The notes: generated by a model not told the origin, from the sequence alone. 64,000 bases of DNA from CBFDBF01 sp050291465 (GCA_050291465.1 JBNKJV010000012.1:1-64000); one strand, 5' to 3'; positions 24,589 to 34,096 are shown, counted from the stretch's first letter. Numbers and translations: made by a program.

Positions 24589-24660
24589 GTGGGAGGCCCG
24601 TGAACAGCACATCCCTGTGCTTCGCGGCATAAGTCCGTCCCTGGAAAGCGCCGCTCCCAC
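24589..24660. repeat. REP-like palindrome with GTGGGAG/CTCCCAC ends
   Basis: GTGGGAG at 24589-24595 and CTCCCAC at 24654-24660 are inverted, and between them lies the first copy of the 39-bp direct repeat with its own small dyad (CACA-tccc-TGTG). No gene. Confidence 0.5.
24607..24645. repeat. 39-bp direct repeat, copy 1
   Basis: GCACATCCCTGTGCTTCGCG... through CCGTCCCTGGA is identical to 24724-24762. The two copies are 117 bp apart in the apbC/dCMP-deaminase gap. The internal GCACA..TGTGC dyad can form a hairpin. Two widely separated copies do not make a CRISPR array. Confidence 0.85.
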
Positions 24661-24723
24661 TCCAGATCCGCCGACGGCGGATCATCAAGTGCTTCCCGAA
24701 CTCGCAAAGCTCGTTCTGGTCGC

Positions 24724-24762
24724 GCACATCCCTGTGCTTCGCGGCATAAGTCCGTCCCTGGA
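24724..24762. repeat. 39-bp direct repeat, copy 2
   Basis: Identical to 24607-24645; it ends exactly at the A-run of the apbC terminator. Confidence 0.85.
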
Positions 24763-24763
24763 C

Positions 24764-24795
24764 AAAAAAAAGCCGGGCGTTTCCACGCCCGGCTT
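24764..24795 (-). terminator. Intrinsic terminator of apbC
   Basis: On the minus strand GCCGGGCGT-ggaa-ACGCCCGGC is a perfect 9-bp stem followed by eight T, 22 bp after the apbC stop. A textbook intrinsic terminator. Confidence 0.93.
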
Positions 24796-24816
24796 GGTTA
24801 TAGGCCATACCCCGAA

Positions 24817-25908
24817 TCAGTTGTTTTGGATAACGATGTTCGGGAACTTGGCCGCATAGCTCTTGGCCTGCAGCGAAAGCTTGGCCGCGGTCTTGCGCGC
24901 GATCTCGCGGTAGATCTGGGAGATGCGCGACTCCGGTTCGGCGACCACCGTGGGCTCACCGCCGTCGGTCTCCTCGCGGATGCGGATATCCAGGGGCAGG
25001 GCGCCGAGGAAGTCGACCCCGTACTGCTCCGCCATGCGGGAACCGCCGCCTTCGCCGAAGATATGCTCCTCATGCCCGCATTTGGAACAGATGTGAATGC
25101 TCATGTTCTCCACGATACCCAGGATCGGCACTTCCACCTTCTCGAACATCTTGAAGCCCTTGCGTGCATCCAGCAGAGCGATGTCCTGGGGCGTGGTGAC
25201 GATGACCGCGCCGGACACCGGCACCTTCTGAGCCAGGGTCAGCTGGGTATCACCGGTTCCCGGCGGCAGGTCGATCACCAGATAATCCAGATCCTCCCAG
25301 TTGGTGTCGTTCAGGAGCTGTTCCAGGGCCTGGGTGACCATGGGACCACGCCAGATCATGGGGGTCTCTTCGTCGATCAGAAAGCCGATGGACATGGCCT
25401 GCAGCCCGTGGTTCTGCATCGGCTCCAGGGTCTTGCCGTCCTTGGATTCGGGTTGGCCGGTAACACCGAGCATGCGCGGCTGGGAAGGGCCGTAGATGTC
25501 GGCATCCAGCACGCCCACCTTGGCACCCTCGGCCGCCAGGGCCAGGGCCAGGTTCACCGCGGTGGTGGATTTGCCCACACCGCCCTTGCCGGAGGCTACG
25601 GCGATAATGTTCTTGACGTTGTCGATGGGGGTAAGGGATTTCTGTACCGAATGGGCGACCACGTTCCAACCCACGGTCACTTCGGCGGAGGCGACACCGG
25701 CGACCGCCTCGACCTTTTCCCGGACAGCGGCGGCGAGTTCATCCTGGAAGCCCTTGGCGGGAAACCCGAGTTCGATCTGTACCTTCACCTTATCACCATC
25801 GATAGCGATCTCCTTGACCACCTTCGACTTGACCAGGTCTTGCTTCAGATGGGGCTCCGTGTAGCCCTTGATCGCTTCCTCGATCGCCTCTTGTGTCAGC
25901 TCTGCCAT
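24817..25908 (-). CDS. apbC: Iron-sulfur cluster carrier protein ApbC (Mrp/NBP35 family)
   Basis: A P-loop ATPase that binds and transfers [4Fe-4S] clusters to apoproteins. The first 90 residues are a MIP18-like (DUF59) domain. The deviant Walker A GKGGVGKST is at 107-115 and the cluster-binding CxxC (ICSKCGHEE) is near residue 275. The 363-residue length is normal. It is transcribed away from metG, a very common arrangement in this class, and closed by a strong terminator. Confidence 0.95.
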   Translation of the reverse strand: MAELTQEAIEEAIKGYTEPHLKQDLVKSKVVKEIAIDGDKVKVQIELGFPAKGFQDELAAAVREKVEAVAGVASAEVTVGWNVVAHSVQKSLTPIDNVKNIIAVASGKGGVGKSTTAVNLALALAAEGAKVGVLDADIYGPSQPRMLGVTGQPESKDGKTLEPMQNHGLQAMSIGFLIDEETPMIWRGPMVTQALEQLLNDTNWEDLDYLVIDLPPGTGDTQLTLAQKVPVSGAVIVTTPQDIALLDARKGFKMFEKVEVPILGIVENMSIHICSKCGHEEHIFGEGGGSRMAEQYGVDFLGALPLDIRIREETDGGEPTVVAEPESRISQIYREIARKTAAKLSLQAKSYAAKFPNIVIQNN

Positions 25909-26087
25909 ATTCTTTACTCCTGCAAACGGGACCGGCCTTTACAGGTCCCCTGAAAATCGTTGAAAAAACCGGACGCGCATTCTACCCCAGCCATCCCCTG
26001 TTTCCCAACCAAAATGGTCAGTCATTCGTCCCTTTGCTACTACCGGGGCTTCCCGCACCCCGCTCTACGGCCCAACCTAACAGATAG

Positions 26088-26172
26088 AAACGCAAAGTAC
26101 GCAAAGACACGGAGGCGCAGAGAGTTAACAATAAAAAACTTTGCGACTCTGCGCCTTTGCGTTCTCCGCGTT
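26088..26172. repeat. Inverted repeat element, CGCAAAG family, copy 6
   Basis: Arms 26088-26123 (AAACGCAAAGTACGCAAAG...) and 26139-26172 (CTTTGCGACTCTGCGCC...CGCGTTT) with a 15-nt AT-rich loop. It lies in the 368-bp divergent region between apbC and metG, which contains no gene that I can support; promoters for both genes must lie around it. Confidence 0.78.
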
Positions 26173-26276
26173 TGCTCTCGGCGGCTCCAGGTACCACGGA
26201 GGTTTGTCCGCCAACGAGCCGTTTCATGTCATAATAAGCGGATTTACAACCTTCCACTCGGCAACCACGAATACCA

Positions 26277-28331
26277 ATGAGCAACACGCCCCGCAACATC
26301 CTGGTCACCAGCGCCCTGCCCTATGCCAACGGCCCGATCCATATCGGCCACCTGGTGGAGTACATACAAACCGATATCTGGGTGCGGTTCCAGAAAATGC
26401 AAGGGCACCGCTGCTTCTATGTCTGTGCCGATGACGCCCACGGCACCCCGATCATGCTGCGAGCCCGCCAGGAAGGAATCGACCCGGAGGCGCTGATCGC
26501 CCGTGTGGCGGAAGAGCATAAGGCGGACTTCGCCGCCTTCCACGTGGGTTTCGATAACTACCACTCCACCCATTCGGACGAGAACCGGGAGTACTCCACC
26601 CTGCTCTATGAACGTCTGAGGGACAATGGGCATATCGCCAGTCGCACCATCACCCAGGCCTACGATCCGGTGGAGAACATGTTTCTGCCGGACCGTTTCA
26701 TCAAGGGGGAATGCCCCAAGTGCGGAGCGGAAGATCAGTACGGCGACAACTGTGAGGCCTGCGGTGCCAGCTACTCACCCAGCGAACTGAAAAATCCGGT
26801 TTCCGCCATCTCCGGCGCCACCCCGGAGGATCGCGAATCCGAGCATTATTTCTTCAAGCTGGCGGACTTCGAAGAGATGCTGAAGGGCTGGACCCGTGAT
26901 CGCCTGCAGAACGAGGTGGCCAACAAGCTTGGTGAGTGGTTTGACGCCGGCCTGCAGGAGTGGGATATCTCCCGTGACGCCCCCTATTTCGGTTTCGAGA
27001 TCCCGGACCATCCGGGCAAGTATTTCTACGTCTGGCTGGACGCCCCCATCGGCTACATGGCCAGTTTCCGGAACCTCTGCGACCGCAGCGACGGACTGGA
27101 ATTCGACCAGTTCTGGAGCAAAGATTCCGACGCCGAGCTGTATCACTTTATCGGCAAGGACATCATCTACTTCCACGCCCTGTTCTGGCCGGCCATGCTG
27201 CACGGCTCGGGCTTCCGTACCCCCACGGCCATCTTCTCCCACGGCTTTCTCACCGTGGACGGACAGAAGATGTCCAAGTCCCGCGGCACCTTCATCAAGG
27301 CGCGCACCTACCTGGATCATCTCAATCCGGAGTACCTGCGCTACTACTTCGCCGCCAAGCTCGGCTCCGGGGTGGAGGATATCGACCTCAACCTGGAGGA
27401 TTTCGCCGCCCGGGTGAACTCCGATTTGATCGGGAAATACGTCAATATCGCCAGCCGCGCCGCCGGATTCATCGCCAAACGTTTCGACGGCGTTCTCACG
27501 GCGGTGGACGGTCTTGATCCTATCACTGAACAGCTTCAAACAGCCGCTCCTGCCGTTGTGGAACTCCTGGAGGCCCGTGACTTTTCCAAGGCGGTGCGGG
27601 AGATCATGCGCCTGGCGGACGAGGTAAACTACTTTACGGACGAACAAAAACCCTGGGTGCTGGCGAAAGAGGAAGGTAAAGAGGCGCAACTCCAGATCGT
27701 CTGCAGCGTACTGATCAACTGCTTCCGGTTGCTCACCATCTATCTGAAACCGATCCTGCCGGCATTAGCGTCCAAGGCAGAGGAGTTCCTCGGTGTGGAA
27801 CCGTTGACCTGGGCCGACGCCCAAACCCTGCTGCCGGCGGGCCACCGCATCAACAAGTACAAACACCTTATGACTCGAATCGAACCAAGTCAGGTAGAAA
27901 AGATGGTTGAAAGCTCAAAAGAGGATCTGGCGGCAACCGATGCCAAAAAGTCCAAACCTCATGAAACAGGGGCGGAAGGCCATCTGGCCAACGACCCTAT
28001 CGCCGACGAAATCGAGTTCGGTGACTTCGCCAAGGTCGACCTGCGGGTGGTGCGAATCCTCAAGGCGGACCACGTGGAAGGCGCAGACAAACTGCTGCAA
28101 CTCACCCTGGATCTCGGTGGAGAGACCCGTAACGTCTTCGCCGGCATCAAATCGGCCTATGCGCCGGAAGAACTGGAAGGCAAACTCACCGTGATGGTAG
28201 CCAACCTGGCGCCCCGCAAGATGCGCTTCGGCCTCTCGCAAGGGATGGTCCTGGCCGCCGGTCCGGGAGGAAAAGACCTGTTCATCCTGAATCCCGACGC
28301 GGGCGCCGAACCCGGAATGAAAGTTAAGTAA
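26277..28331 (+). CDS. metG: Methionyl-tRNA synthetase with C-terminal tRNA-binding domain
   Basis: Charges initiator and elongator tRNA-Met. The 684 residues carry HIGH at 22-25, a zinc knuckle (CPKCG...CEACG) near 145-160, KMSKS near 335, the anticodon-binding helices, and an EMAP-like tRNA-binding domain from about residue 580 (FAKVDLRVVRILKADHVEGADKLL...GIKSAYAPEELEGKL) that supports dimerisation. Long, E. coli-type form. Divergent from apbC. A short GC hairpin (CCCC-tcggc-GGGG) directly after the stop lacks a T-run. Confidence 0.98.
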   Translation: MSNTPRNILVTSALPYANGPIHIGHLVEYIQTDIWVRFQKMQGHRCFYVCADDAHGTPIMLRARQEGIDPEALIARVAEEHKADFAAFHVGFDNYHSTHSDENREYSTLLYERLRDNGHIASRTITQAYDPVENMFLPDRFIKGECPKCGAEDQYGDNCEACGASYSPSELKNPVSAISGATPEDRESEHYFFKLADFEEMLKGWTRDRLQNEVANKLGEWFDAGLQEWDISRDAPYFGFEIPDHPGKYFYVWLDAPIGYMASFRNLCDRSDGLEFDQFWSKDSDAELYHFIGKDIIYFHALFWPAMLHGSGFRTPTAIFSHGFLTVDGQKMSKSRGTFIKARTYLDHLNPEYLRYYFAAKLGSGVEDIDLNLEDFAARVNSDLIGKYVNIASRAAGFIAKRFDGVLTAVDGLDPITEQLQTAAPAVVELLEARDFSKAVREIMRLADEVNYFTDEQKPWVLAKEEGKEAQLQIVCSVLINCFRLLTIYLKPILPALASKAEEFLGVEPLTWADAQTLLPAGHRINKYKHLMTRIEPSQVEKMVESSKEDLAATDAKKSKPHETGAEGHLANDPIADEIEFGDFAKVDLRVVRILKADHVEGADKLLQLTLDLGGETRNVFAGIKSAYAPEELEGKLTVMVANLAPRKMRFGLSQGMVLAAGPGGKDLFILNPDAGAEPGMKVK

Positions 28332-28665
28332 CACCCCTCGGCGGGGCGTTGTCACATGTAGAAGCCCTGTTCCCCGCCCCGGACGGCCGCCCCGGAGTTG
28401 TATCAGCCCAGCCCCCTGGGCGATTCTCCGAGCGATTGCGAACCCCGAACAGATCGCCCTCGGGAGAGGGCCGCTACAGCCCCGCCATCGATCCGAGCCG
28501 CAACCTTGCGATTCAAACGGTAAATATTTCCATTAGAAAAATGAATGTTATCCATTAGCAATATCTGATAGTCTTCTTACCCGGCCCGCATTTTACTGCG
28601 CCGTTTCAGGCGCGGGGTCATGTGAATTTTCGGCAGCTCGACCAACCCCCTAGGTAGGATCTCGA
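28332..28665. other. Gene-free region upstream of the rnf operon
   Basis: 334 bp between metG and rnfA. The first half is GC-rich; the second is AT-rich from 28505 to 28580, with a directly repeated CCATTAG (28529 and 28551). The AT-rich part probably holds the rnf promoter, but I find no pair of -35 and -10 boxes with convincing spacing. Confidence 0.4.
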
Positions 28666-29247
28666 ATGCAAGAGTATATTCTCATTCTTGTCAGTACCGT
28701 GCTGGTTAACAACTTCGTACTGGTGAAGTTCCTCGGTCTTTGCCCCTTCATGGGGGTGTCCAAAAAGATCGACACCGCCGTGGGTATGAGCCTCGCCACC
28801 AGCTTCGTGCTGACCCTGGCCTCCGTTTGCAGCTACCTGACCAACGAATACCTGCTGGTACCTCTCGGTCTTGAATACCTGCGCACCATCGCCTTTATCC
28901 TGATCATCGCGGTACTGGTTCAGTTCACCGAGATGGTGATGCACAAGACCAGCCCGGTCCTGTATCAGTTATTGGGCATCTTTCTGCCGCTGATTACCAC
29001 CAACTGTGCGGTACTGGGTGTCGCATTGCTGAATATCCAGGAAAAACACAACTTTATCGAATCGGCCCTGTACGGCCTCGGCGCCGCCGGGGGCTTTTCT
29101 CTGGTATTGATCCTGTTTGCGTCGGTGCGCGAACGCATTGATGCCTCGGATGTCCCGAAACCCTTCAAAGGAAGCGCCATCGGTATGATTACCGCCGGAC
29201 TGATGTCCATGGCCTTCCTGGGTTTCGCCGGTCTGGTTTCCACTTAA
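28666..29247 (+). CDS. rnfA: Rnf electron transport complex subunit A
   Basis: An integral-membrane subunit of the Rnf complex, which couples ferredoxin:NAD(+) electron transfer to Na+ or H+ movement; the E. coli counterpart (Rsx) reduces SoxR. The 193 residues have six transmembrane helices, and the sequence TVLVNNFVLVKFLGLCPFMGVS with its conserved cysteine in the first helix is typical, as is PLITTNCAVLG in the fourth; these half-membrane cysteines bind an Fe-S cluster with RnfE. First gene of rnfABCDGE. Confidence 0.97.
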   Translation: MQEYILILVSTVLVNNFVLVKFLGLCPFMGVSKKIDTAVGMSLATSFVLTLASVCSYLTNEYLLVPLGLEYLRTIAFILIIAVLVQFTEMVMHKTSPVLYQLLGIFLPLITTNCAVLGVALLNIQEKHNFIESALYGLGAAGGFSLVLILFASVRERIDASDVPKPFKGSAIGMITAGLMSMAFLGFAGLVST

Positions 29248-29266
29248 GCTGAAGGAACGGTTAGGC

Positions 29267-29836
29267 ATGCTGGTAGCTATTATCGCCATATCTCTGCTCG
29301 CACTGATTTTCGGCTTGTTGCTGGGCTACTCCTCCATCCGCTTTCATGTAGAGGAGAACCCGGTAGCCGAGAAGATCGCCGAACTGCTGCCCCAGAGCCA
29401 GTGCGGCCAGTGCGGATTCCCCGGCTGCACCCCCTACGCCGAGGCGGTAGTGGAAGGTAATGCGCCGATCAACGCCTGTCCGCCGGGAGGCCAATGCACC
29501 ATGGAGGCCATCGCGGAAATCCTCGGCGTGGATCCGGTACCCATGGGCGCCGAGGACGAAGAGGAAAAAGGACCGGCCGTGGCCCTGATCAATGAGCAGG
29601 AGTGCATCGGTTGCGCAGTCTGCCTCAAATACTGCCCGGTAGACGCCATTCTGGGAACCACCAAACAGATGCACACGGTTATCTCCCATGAGTGCATAGG
29701 TTGTGAGGCCTGCGTGGAACCCTGTCCCGTCGACTGCATCAGCATGATGCCGATCCCGGTCGACATCGGCTCCTGGACCTGGCCCCTTCCGGCCCCGGGT
29801 GAACCGGGCGAGATCGCCACTCCGAAAGCGGCATAA
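29267..29836 (+). CDS. rnfB: Rnf electron transport complex subunit B (ferredoxin)
   Basis: A 189-residue subunit with an N-terminal membrane anchor (LVAIIAISLLALIFGLLLGYSSI). A four-cysteine cluster domain follows (CGQCGFPGC..., completed by a later cysteine), and then two ferredoxin motifs, CIGCAVCLKYCPVDAI and CIGCEACVEPCPVDCI, each with CxxCxxCxxxCP spacing. It accepts electrons from ferredoxin. It ends 12 bp before rnfC. Confidence 0.97.
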   Translation: MLVAIIAISLLALIFGLLLGYSSIRFHVEENPVAEKIAELLPQSQCGQCGFPGCTPYAEAVVEGNAPINACPPGGQCTMEAIAEILGVDPVPMGAEDEEEKGPAVALINEQECIGCAVCLKYCPVDAILGTTKQMHTVISHECIGCEACVEPCPVDCISMMPIPVDIGSWTWPLPAPGEPGEIATPKAA

Positions 29837-29848
29837 AACGGGTTTCCC

Positions 29849-31429
29849 ATGCAACAGACCACCGTACAACAAACCGGCCGTAAACTCTGGACCATCCCCG
29901 GCGGAATCCATCCGCCTGATCAGAAAGCCCAGTCCCTGACCCGTCCCCTGGCGCCTGCCGAGCTGCCCAAACGGCTGACCATACCCCTGCAGCAACACCT
30001 CGGCGCACCGGCGAAGCCGCTGGTCAGCGTGGGTGACCGGGTGCTGAAAGGTCAGATGATCGGCGAACCGGGCGGCTTTATCAGTGCCGCGGTGCATGCC
30101 TCCAGTTCCGGCACCGTGGTGGAAATCGGCGATTTTCCGATCCCCCATCCGTCCGGACTCAGCGGTCCCTGCATCGTTATCGAAACCGACGGCCGGGACG
30201 AGTGGATCGAACTTGCGGAACCGGTTACCGATTTCACCGCCCTGGAGAAAGAAGAGATCATCAAACGGGTACGCGACGCCGGCATCGTCGGCATGGGCGG
30301 CGCGAGCTTTCCCTCCAGCGTCAAGCTGAGCCCGCCACCGGGTCAGGAGGTACACACCCTGGTGATCAACGGGGTTGAATGCGAACCTTTTATCACCTGC
30401 GACGACCTGCTGATGCGCACCCGGGCGGACCGCATCGTGGACGGCATCCGGATCATGATCCATACCCTCGGCGTGGAACGCTGTCTGATCGGTATCGAAG
30501 ACAACAAACCGGAGGCGGCGGCCGCCATGAGCAAGGCGGTGCAGGAAGCCGGCCTTGAGAACACCGAAGTGGCGGTCATACCCACCCGCTACCCCAGCGG
30601 CGGTGAAAAGCAGCTGATCTATATCCTTACCGGAAAAGAGGTCCCTTCCGGCGGGCTGCCGGCCCAGATCGGCTTCGTCTGCCACAACGTGGGCACCGCC
30701 GCCGCGGTGGCCGATGCGGTTCTGGAAGGTAAGCCTCTGATCTCCCGCTACCTGACCCTTACCGGAGAGGGAATCGCGGAACCGCGCAACCTGGAGGTGC
30801 TGGTAGGAACACCGGTGGGAGAACTGGTGGCTCAGGCGGGCGGCTACACCGACAAGGCATCGCGTCTCATCCTCGGCGGCCCCATGATGGGCGTTTCCAT
30901 GCCCCACGATGAGATCCCGGTGGTCAAGGCCACCAACTGCATCCTCTCTCCGAGCGCGACAGAGGTACCCCATCCGGGATCGGCCAACGCCTGTATCCGC
31001 TGCCTGCGTTGTGTCACCGCCTGTCCCATGAGCCTGCTGCCGCAGAAGATGTACTGGCATGTCCGCGCTTCGGCACTGGACCGTGCCGAGCACTACAACC
31101 TGTTCGACTGTATCGAATGCGGTTGCTGCTCCCACGTCTGCCCCGCGCGCATCCCGTTGGTACAGTATTTCCGCCATGGCAAATCGGCCTCCCGTATAGA
31201 GAACCTGGCGGCCCAAAAGGCGGAAAAAGCACGGCAGCGCACCGAGGCCCGCACCGCCCGCCTGGAACGGCTGGAAGCGGAGAAGAAGGCCAAACTCGAG
31301 GCCAAGAAGAAAGCCGCCGCCGCGGCCAAGGAAGCAGCGGCAAAGAACAAGGCAGCGGAGGAGACTGCCGGAGATGCCCCCGCAGTGACGGCATCCGACG
31401 TGGAAACCTCTGAAAAGCAGGACGTATAA
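29849..31429 (+). CDS. rnfC: Rnf electron transport complex subunit C (NADH-binding)
   Basis: A 526-residue soluble subunit carrying FMN, two [4Fe-4S] clusters and the NAD(H) site. The N-terminal GGIHPPDQKAQS and the GGASFPSSVKL glycine-rich region belong to the FMN/NADH domain. Clusters are bound by CIRCLRCVTACP and CIECGCCSHVCP near residues 380-430. The last 65 residues are an Ala/Lys/Glu-rich charged helix (AEKKAKLEAKKKAAAAAKEAAA), as in E. coli RsxC but shorter. Confidence 0.96.
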   Translation: MQQTTVQQTGRKLWTIPGGIHPPDQKAQSLTRPLAPAELPKRLTIPLQQHLGAPAKPLVSVGDRVLKGQMIGEPGGFISAAVHASSSGTVVEIGDFPIPHPSGLSGPCIVIETDGRDEWIELAEPVTDFTALEKEEIIKRVRDAGIVGMGGASFPSSVKLSPPPGQEVHTLVINGVECEPFITCDDLLMRTRADRIVDGIRIMIHTLGVERCLIGIEDNKPEAAAAMSKAVQEAGLENTEVAVIPTRYPSGGEKQLIYILTGKEVPSGGLPAQIGFVCHNVGTAAAVADAVLEGKPLISRYLTLTGEGIAEPRNLEVLVGTPVGELVAQAGGYTDKASRLILGGPMMGVSMPHDEIPVVKATNCILSPSATEVPHPGSANACIRCLRCVTACPMSLLPQKMYWHVRASALDRAEHYNLFDCIECGCCSHVCPARIPLVQYFRHGKSASRIENLAAQKAEKARQRTEARTARLERLEAEKKAKLEAKKKAAAAAKEAAAKNKAAEETAGDAPAVTASDVETSEKQDV

Positions 31430-31432
31430 AAG

Positions 31433-32476
31433 ATGCAATTCGCCACCATTACCTCACCCTATACCGACCGGCCCAACAGCGTCACCATGGCCATGCTATG
31501 GGTCATCCTGGCCCTGATACCCGGGGCCATAGGTATGATCTGGTACTTCGGCTGGGGGATCCTGATCAACATGATCCTGGCGATCGTCACCGCAATCAGC
31601 TGCGAAGCCTTCGCCATGAAGCTGCGCAGACGCCCGGTACTGCCGGTCATCAGCGATCTCAGCGCGATCCTGACCGCCATGCTGTTCGCCGTCGCCGTAC
31701 CCCCGATGCTGCCCTGGTGGCTCACCGTGCTGGGTATCGCCTTCGCCATCCTGATCGTGAAACAGTTGTACGGCGGCCTCGGTTATAACATTTTCAATCC
31801 GGCGATGGCCGCCTATGTCCTGCTGCTGGTCTCCTACCCCGTGCAGATGACCTCCTGGCTGCCTCCGATCTCCCTGAACGAGAACCCGCTCTCCTTCCTG
31901 GAAACCCTGAACGTCATCTTCGGCGGCGCCCTGCCTACCGGGCTGGAGTGGGACACGGTAACCATGGCCACCCCCCTGGACACCATGAAAACCCAGCTTT
32001 CCCTGAACAACACGGTGGCCGAAATCGGTGGTCAACCGATAATGGGTGTCCTGGGCGGCACCGGCTGGGAGGTGATTTTCGGTCTGTTTCTCCTGGGCGG
32101 ACTGTTCATGCTCTATAAAAAGGCCATCAGTTGGCACATACCGGTTTCCCTCCTGGCCGGCCTGGCGGTCATGGCTACGCTGTTTCAGATCGTCGACGCC
32201 GACGCCCATCCCGGAGCCCTGTTTCACCTGTTCAGCGGCGCCACCATGCTCGGGGCCTTTTTTATCGCCACCGATCCGGTCTCGGCCCCGGGTACCCGGA
32301 CGGGTCAGCTCATCTACGGCGCCTGTATCGGGGTACTAATCTATATCATCCGCACCTGGGGCGGTTATCCGGATGCGGTCGCCTTCTCGGTACTGCTGAT
32401 GAACTCCGCCGCACCCTCCCTCGGACACTTCACCCGTCCACGCACATTCGGCCACCGGAGGGCGGAGCATGACTAA
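31433..32476 (+). CDS. rnfD: Rnf electron transport complex subunit D
   Basis: A 347-residue integral-membrane subunit with about ten helices. The conserved TMATPLDT near residue 180 contains the threonine to which FMN is covalently attached by ApbE. It starts 3 bp after the rnfC stop and overlaps rnfG by 8 bp. RnfD with RnfA and RnfE forms the ion-conducting membrane part. Confidence 0.96.
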   Translation: MQFATITSPYTDRPNSVTMAMLWVILALIPGAIGMIWYFGWGILINMILAIVTAISCEAFAMKLRRRPVLPVISDLSAILTAMLFAVAVPPMLPWWLTVLGIAFAILIVKQLYGGLGYNIFNPAMAAYVLLLVSYPVQMTSWLPPISLNENPLSFLETLNVIFGGALPTGLEWDTVTMATPLDTMKTQLSLNNTVAEIGGQPIMGVLGGTGWEVIFGLFLLGGLFMLYKKAISWHIPVSLLAGLAVMATLFQIVDADAHPGALFHLFSGATMLGAFFIATDPVSAPGTRTGQLIYGACIGVLIYIIRTWGGYPDAVAFSVLLMNSAAPSLGHFTRPRTFGHRRAEHD

Positions 32477-33119
32477 GCGCAAGATCGCTGCAGCCGGACT
32501 GGTGTTGGCCCTGTTTGCCGTGTTGGGCACGGGACTGGTGGCCTTCACCCATCAGGCCACCAAAGATCAGATTGCCGAGAACGAGCGCCAGGCGCTGTTG
32601 AAAAGCCTAAGCGCCATGGTACCGGCTGAAACCATCGACAACGACATCATCAGCGACAAGATCACAGTCCACGAACCGGACATCCTGGGCGGCGAAGAGA
32701 CTCAGATCTATCGCGGCCGCAAGGGTATCGATCCGGTGGCTGCGGTGTTCACTACTATCGCCCCTGACGGATACAGCGGCCAAATCAAGCTGCTGGTGGC
32801 GGTAAAGGCTGACGGCTCCCTGGCCGGAGTCCGGGTGGTAGCACACAAGGAAACCCCGGGATTGGGTGATAAGGCGGAGATCGAGAAGAGTGACTGGGTC
32901 CTGGGCTTCAACGACAAGTCCCTGAACAATCCCCCCCTCGACAAATGGGGTGTAAAACGGGATGGCGGAACCTTCGACCAGTTCACCGGCGCCACCATTA
33001 CCCCACGCGCCATCGTCAAAGCGGTTAAGAAGACCCTGATCTATTTCAGAGACAACAGAACAGCCGTCTTTGCAAAGATACAGAACAACGCGCAAGCAAC
33101 TCCCGGAGATAAAGGATAA
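32469..33119 (+). CDS. rnfG: Rnf electron transport complex subunit G
   Basis: A 216-residue subunit with one N-terminal membrane helix (IAAAGLVLALFAVLGTGLVAF) and a periplasmic FMN-binding domain. The covalent flavinylation site is the threonine in FTGATITPRA near residue 178. It overlaps rnfD by 8 bp, so translation is probably coupled. rnfE follows after 58 bp. Confidence 0.96.
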   Translation: MTKRKIAAAGLVLALFAVLGTGLVAFTHQATKDQIAENERQALLKSLSAMVPAETIDNDIISDKITVHEPDILGGEETQIYRGRKGIDPVAAVFTTIAPDGYSGQIKLLVAVKADGSLAGVRVVAHKETPGLGDKAEIEKSDWVLGFNDKSLNNPPLDKWGVKRDGGTFDQFTGATITPRAIVKAVKKTLIYFRDNRTAVFAKIQNNAQATPGDKG

Positions 33120-33177
33120 CGGACGGAGCCGGAAGGCGAACCAACCGATCCGGAATCAGACTGAAAGGCGACTCGAT

Positions 33178-33864
33178 ATGGCGGAAATCAGTTACGGTAA
33201 AGTAATCCGAGACGGATTATGGGACAACAACCAGGCAATTGTTGCGCTGTTGGGCCTGTGTCCGTTGCTCGCGGTCACCAGCACGGCGATTAACGGCCTG
33301 GGGCTGGGGATCGCCACCACGGTGGTGCTGATCCTGTCTAATCTCACCGTATCCCTGATCCGCAATGTGGTGCGGCAGGAAATACGACTGCCGGTGTTTG
33401 TGCTGGTTATCGCCTCATTCGTCACCGCCGTGGAACTCAGTATGAATGCCTGGTTCTACGAACTGTTCAAGGTGCTGGGTATTTTTATTCCACTGATTGT
33501 AACCAACTGCGCCATTATCGGCCGGGCTGAGGCGTTTGCCTCCAAAAACAGCCCGTTCAAATCGGTCGTGGACGGCCTTTCCATGGGCATCGGTTTTACT
33601 CTCGCCCTGGTGGTACTGGGTTCCATGCGGGAAATCATCGGCATGGGGACGCTGTTTTCCCAGGCACATCTGATGTTCGGGGAAGCGGCGGCCGGTCTGA
33701 CTATAAGCCTTGGAGATAACTTTAAAGGTATGCTGCTGGCGATACTGCCGCCGGGGGCGTTTATCGGCATGGGTTTTCTGATCGCACTGAAACACATCAT
33801 TGATGAGCGCTCGGAGAAGAAACCGGCCCCGGCCTCGGAAGAGGTGGAACCGGCAACGGTTTAG
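33178..33864 (+). CDS. rnfE: Rnf electron transport complex subunit E
   Basis: A 228-residue integral-membrane subunit homologous to RnfA and inserted in opposite topology. The conserved cysteine-containing helices are NNQAIVALLGLCPLLAVTSTA and FIPLIVTNCAIIGRAEAFA. The start at the ATG of MAEISYGKVIRDG gives the family length; upstream in-frame codons belong to the spacer. An intrinsic terminator follows 80 bp downstream. Confidence 0.96.
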   Translation: MAEISYGKVIRDGLWDNNQAIVALLGLCPLLAVTSTAINGLGLGIATTVVLILSNLTVSLIRNVVRQEIRLPVFVLVIASFVTAVELSMNAWFYELFKVLGIFIPLIVTNCAIIGRAEAFASKNSPFKSVVDGLSMGIGFTLALVVLGSMREIIGMGTLFSQAHLMFGEAAAGLTISLGDNFKGMLLAILPPGAFIGMGFLIALKHIIDERSEKKPAPASEEVEPATV

Positions 33865-33945
33865 GGATACCCCTCCCGGCGTCCCCCACATGTAGGGAAG
33901 GAGGTAATAGGCATTACTTCCTAATTGAAAATCAATCCGAATCGC

Positions 33946-33981
33946 AAAGGGCCGTCATACGACGGCCCTTTCTTTTTTTTG
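33946..33981 (+). terminator. Intrinsic terminator of the rnf operon
   Basis: AAAGGGCCGTC-atac-GACGGCCCTTT, a perfect 11-bp stem, followed by C and eight T. It separates the rnf genes from nth, which in many gammaproteobacteria is part of the same operon. Confidence 0.95.
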
Positions 33982-34096
33982 AAGTGCGCAAATACGCGGA
34001 TAGCGCAGAGTTGTCCGCGGTTCCATGCAGGTTAACGACACGGCGTGCTGCAGAATACAGGGACTCCGGATGTTCCGGAAGCGGCATTCCGACCGC

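Noticed and set aside
24607..24762. Possible CRISPR from identical 39-bp repeats
   Set aside because: Only two copies, 117 bp apart, with a terminator and palindrome between or beside them, and no cas genes.
28529..28557. Regulator-binding site from the repeated CCATTAG upstream of rnfA
   Set aside because: Two short repeats in AT-rich DNA are not enough, and the sequence does not match a Fur, FNR or SoxR site that I can recognise.
29261..31438. A 725-codon open frame antisense to rnfB and rnfC
   Set aside because: It lies wholly opposite two genes with clear Fe-S motifs; the translation is His/Gly/Arg-rich without domains, as expected from GC-rich codon periodicity.
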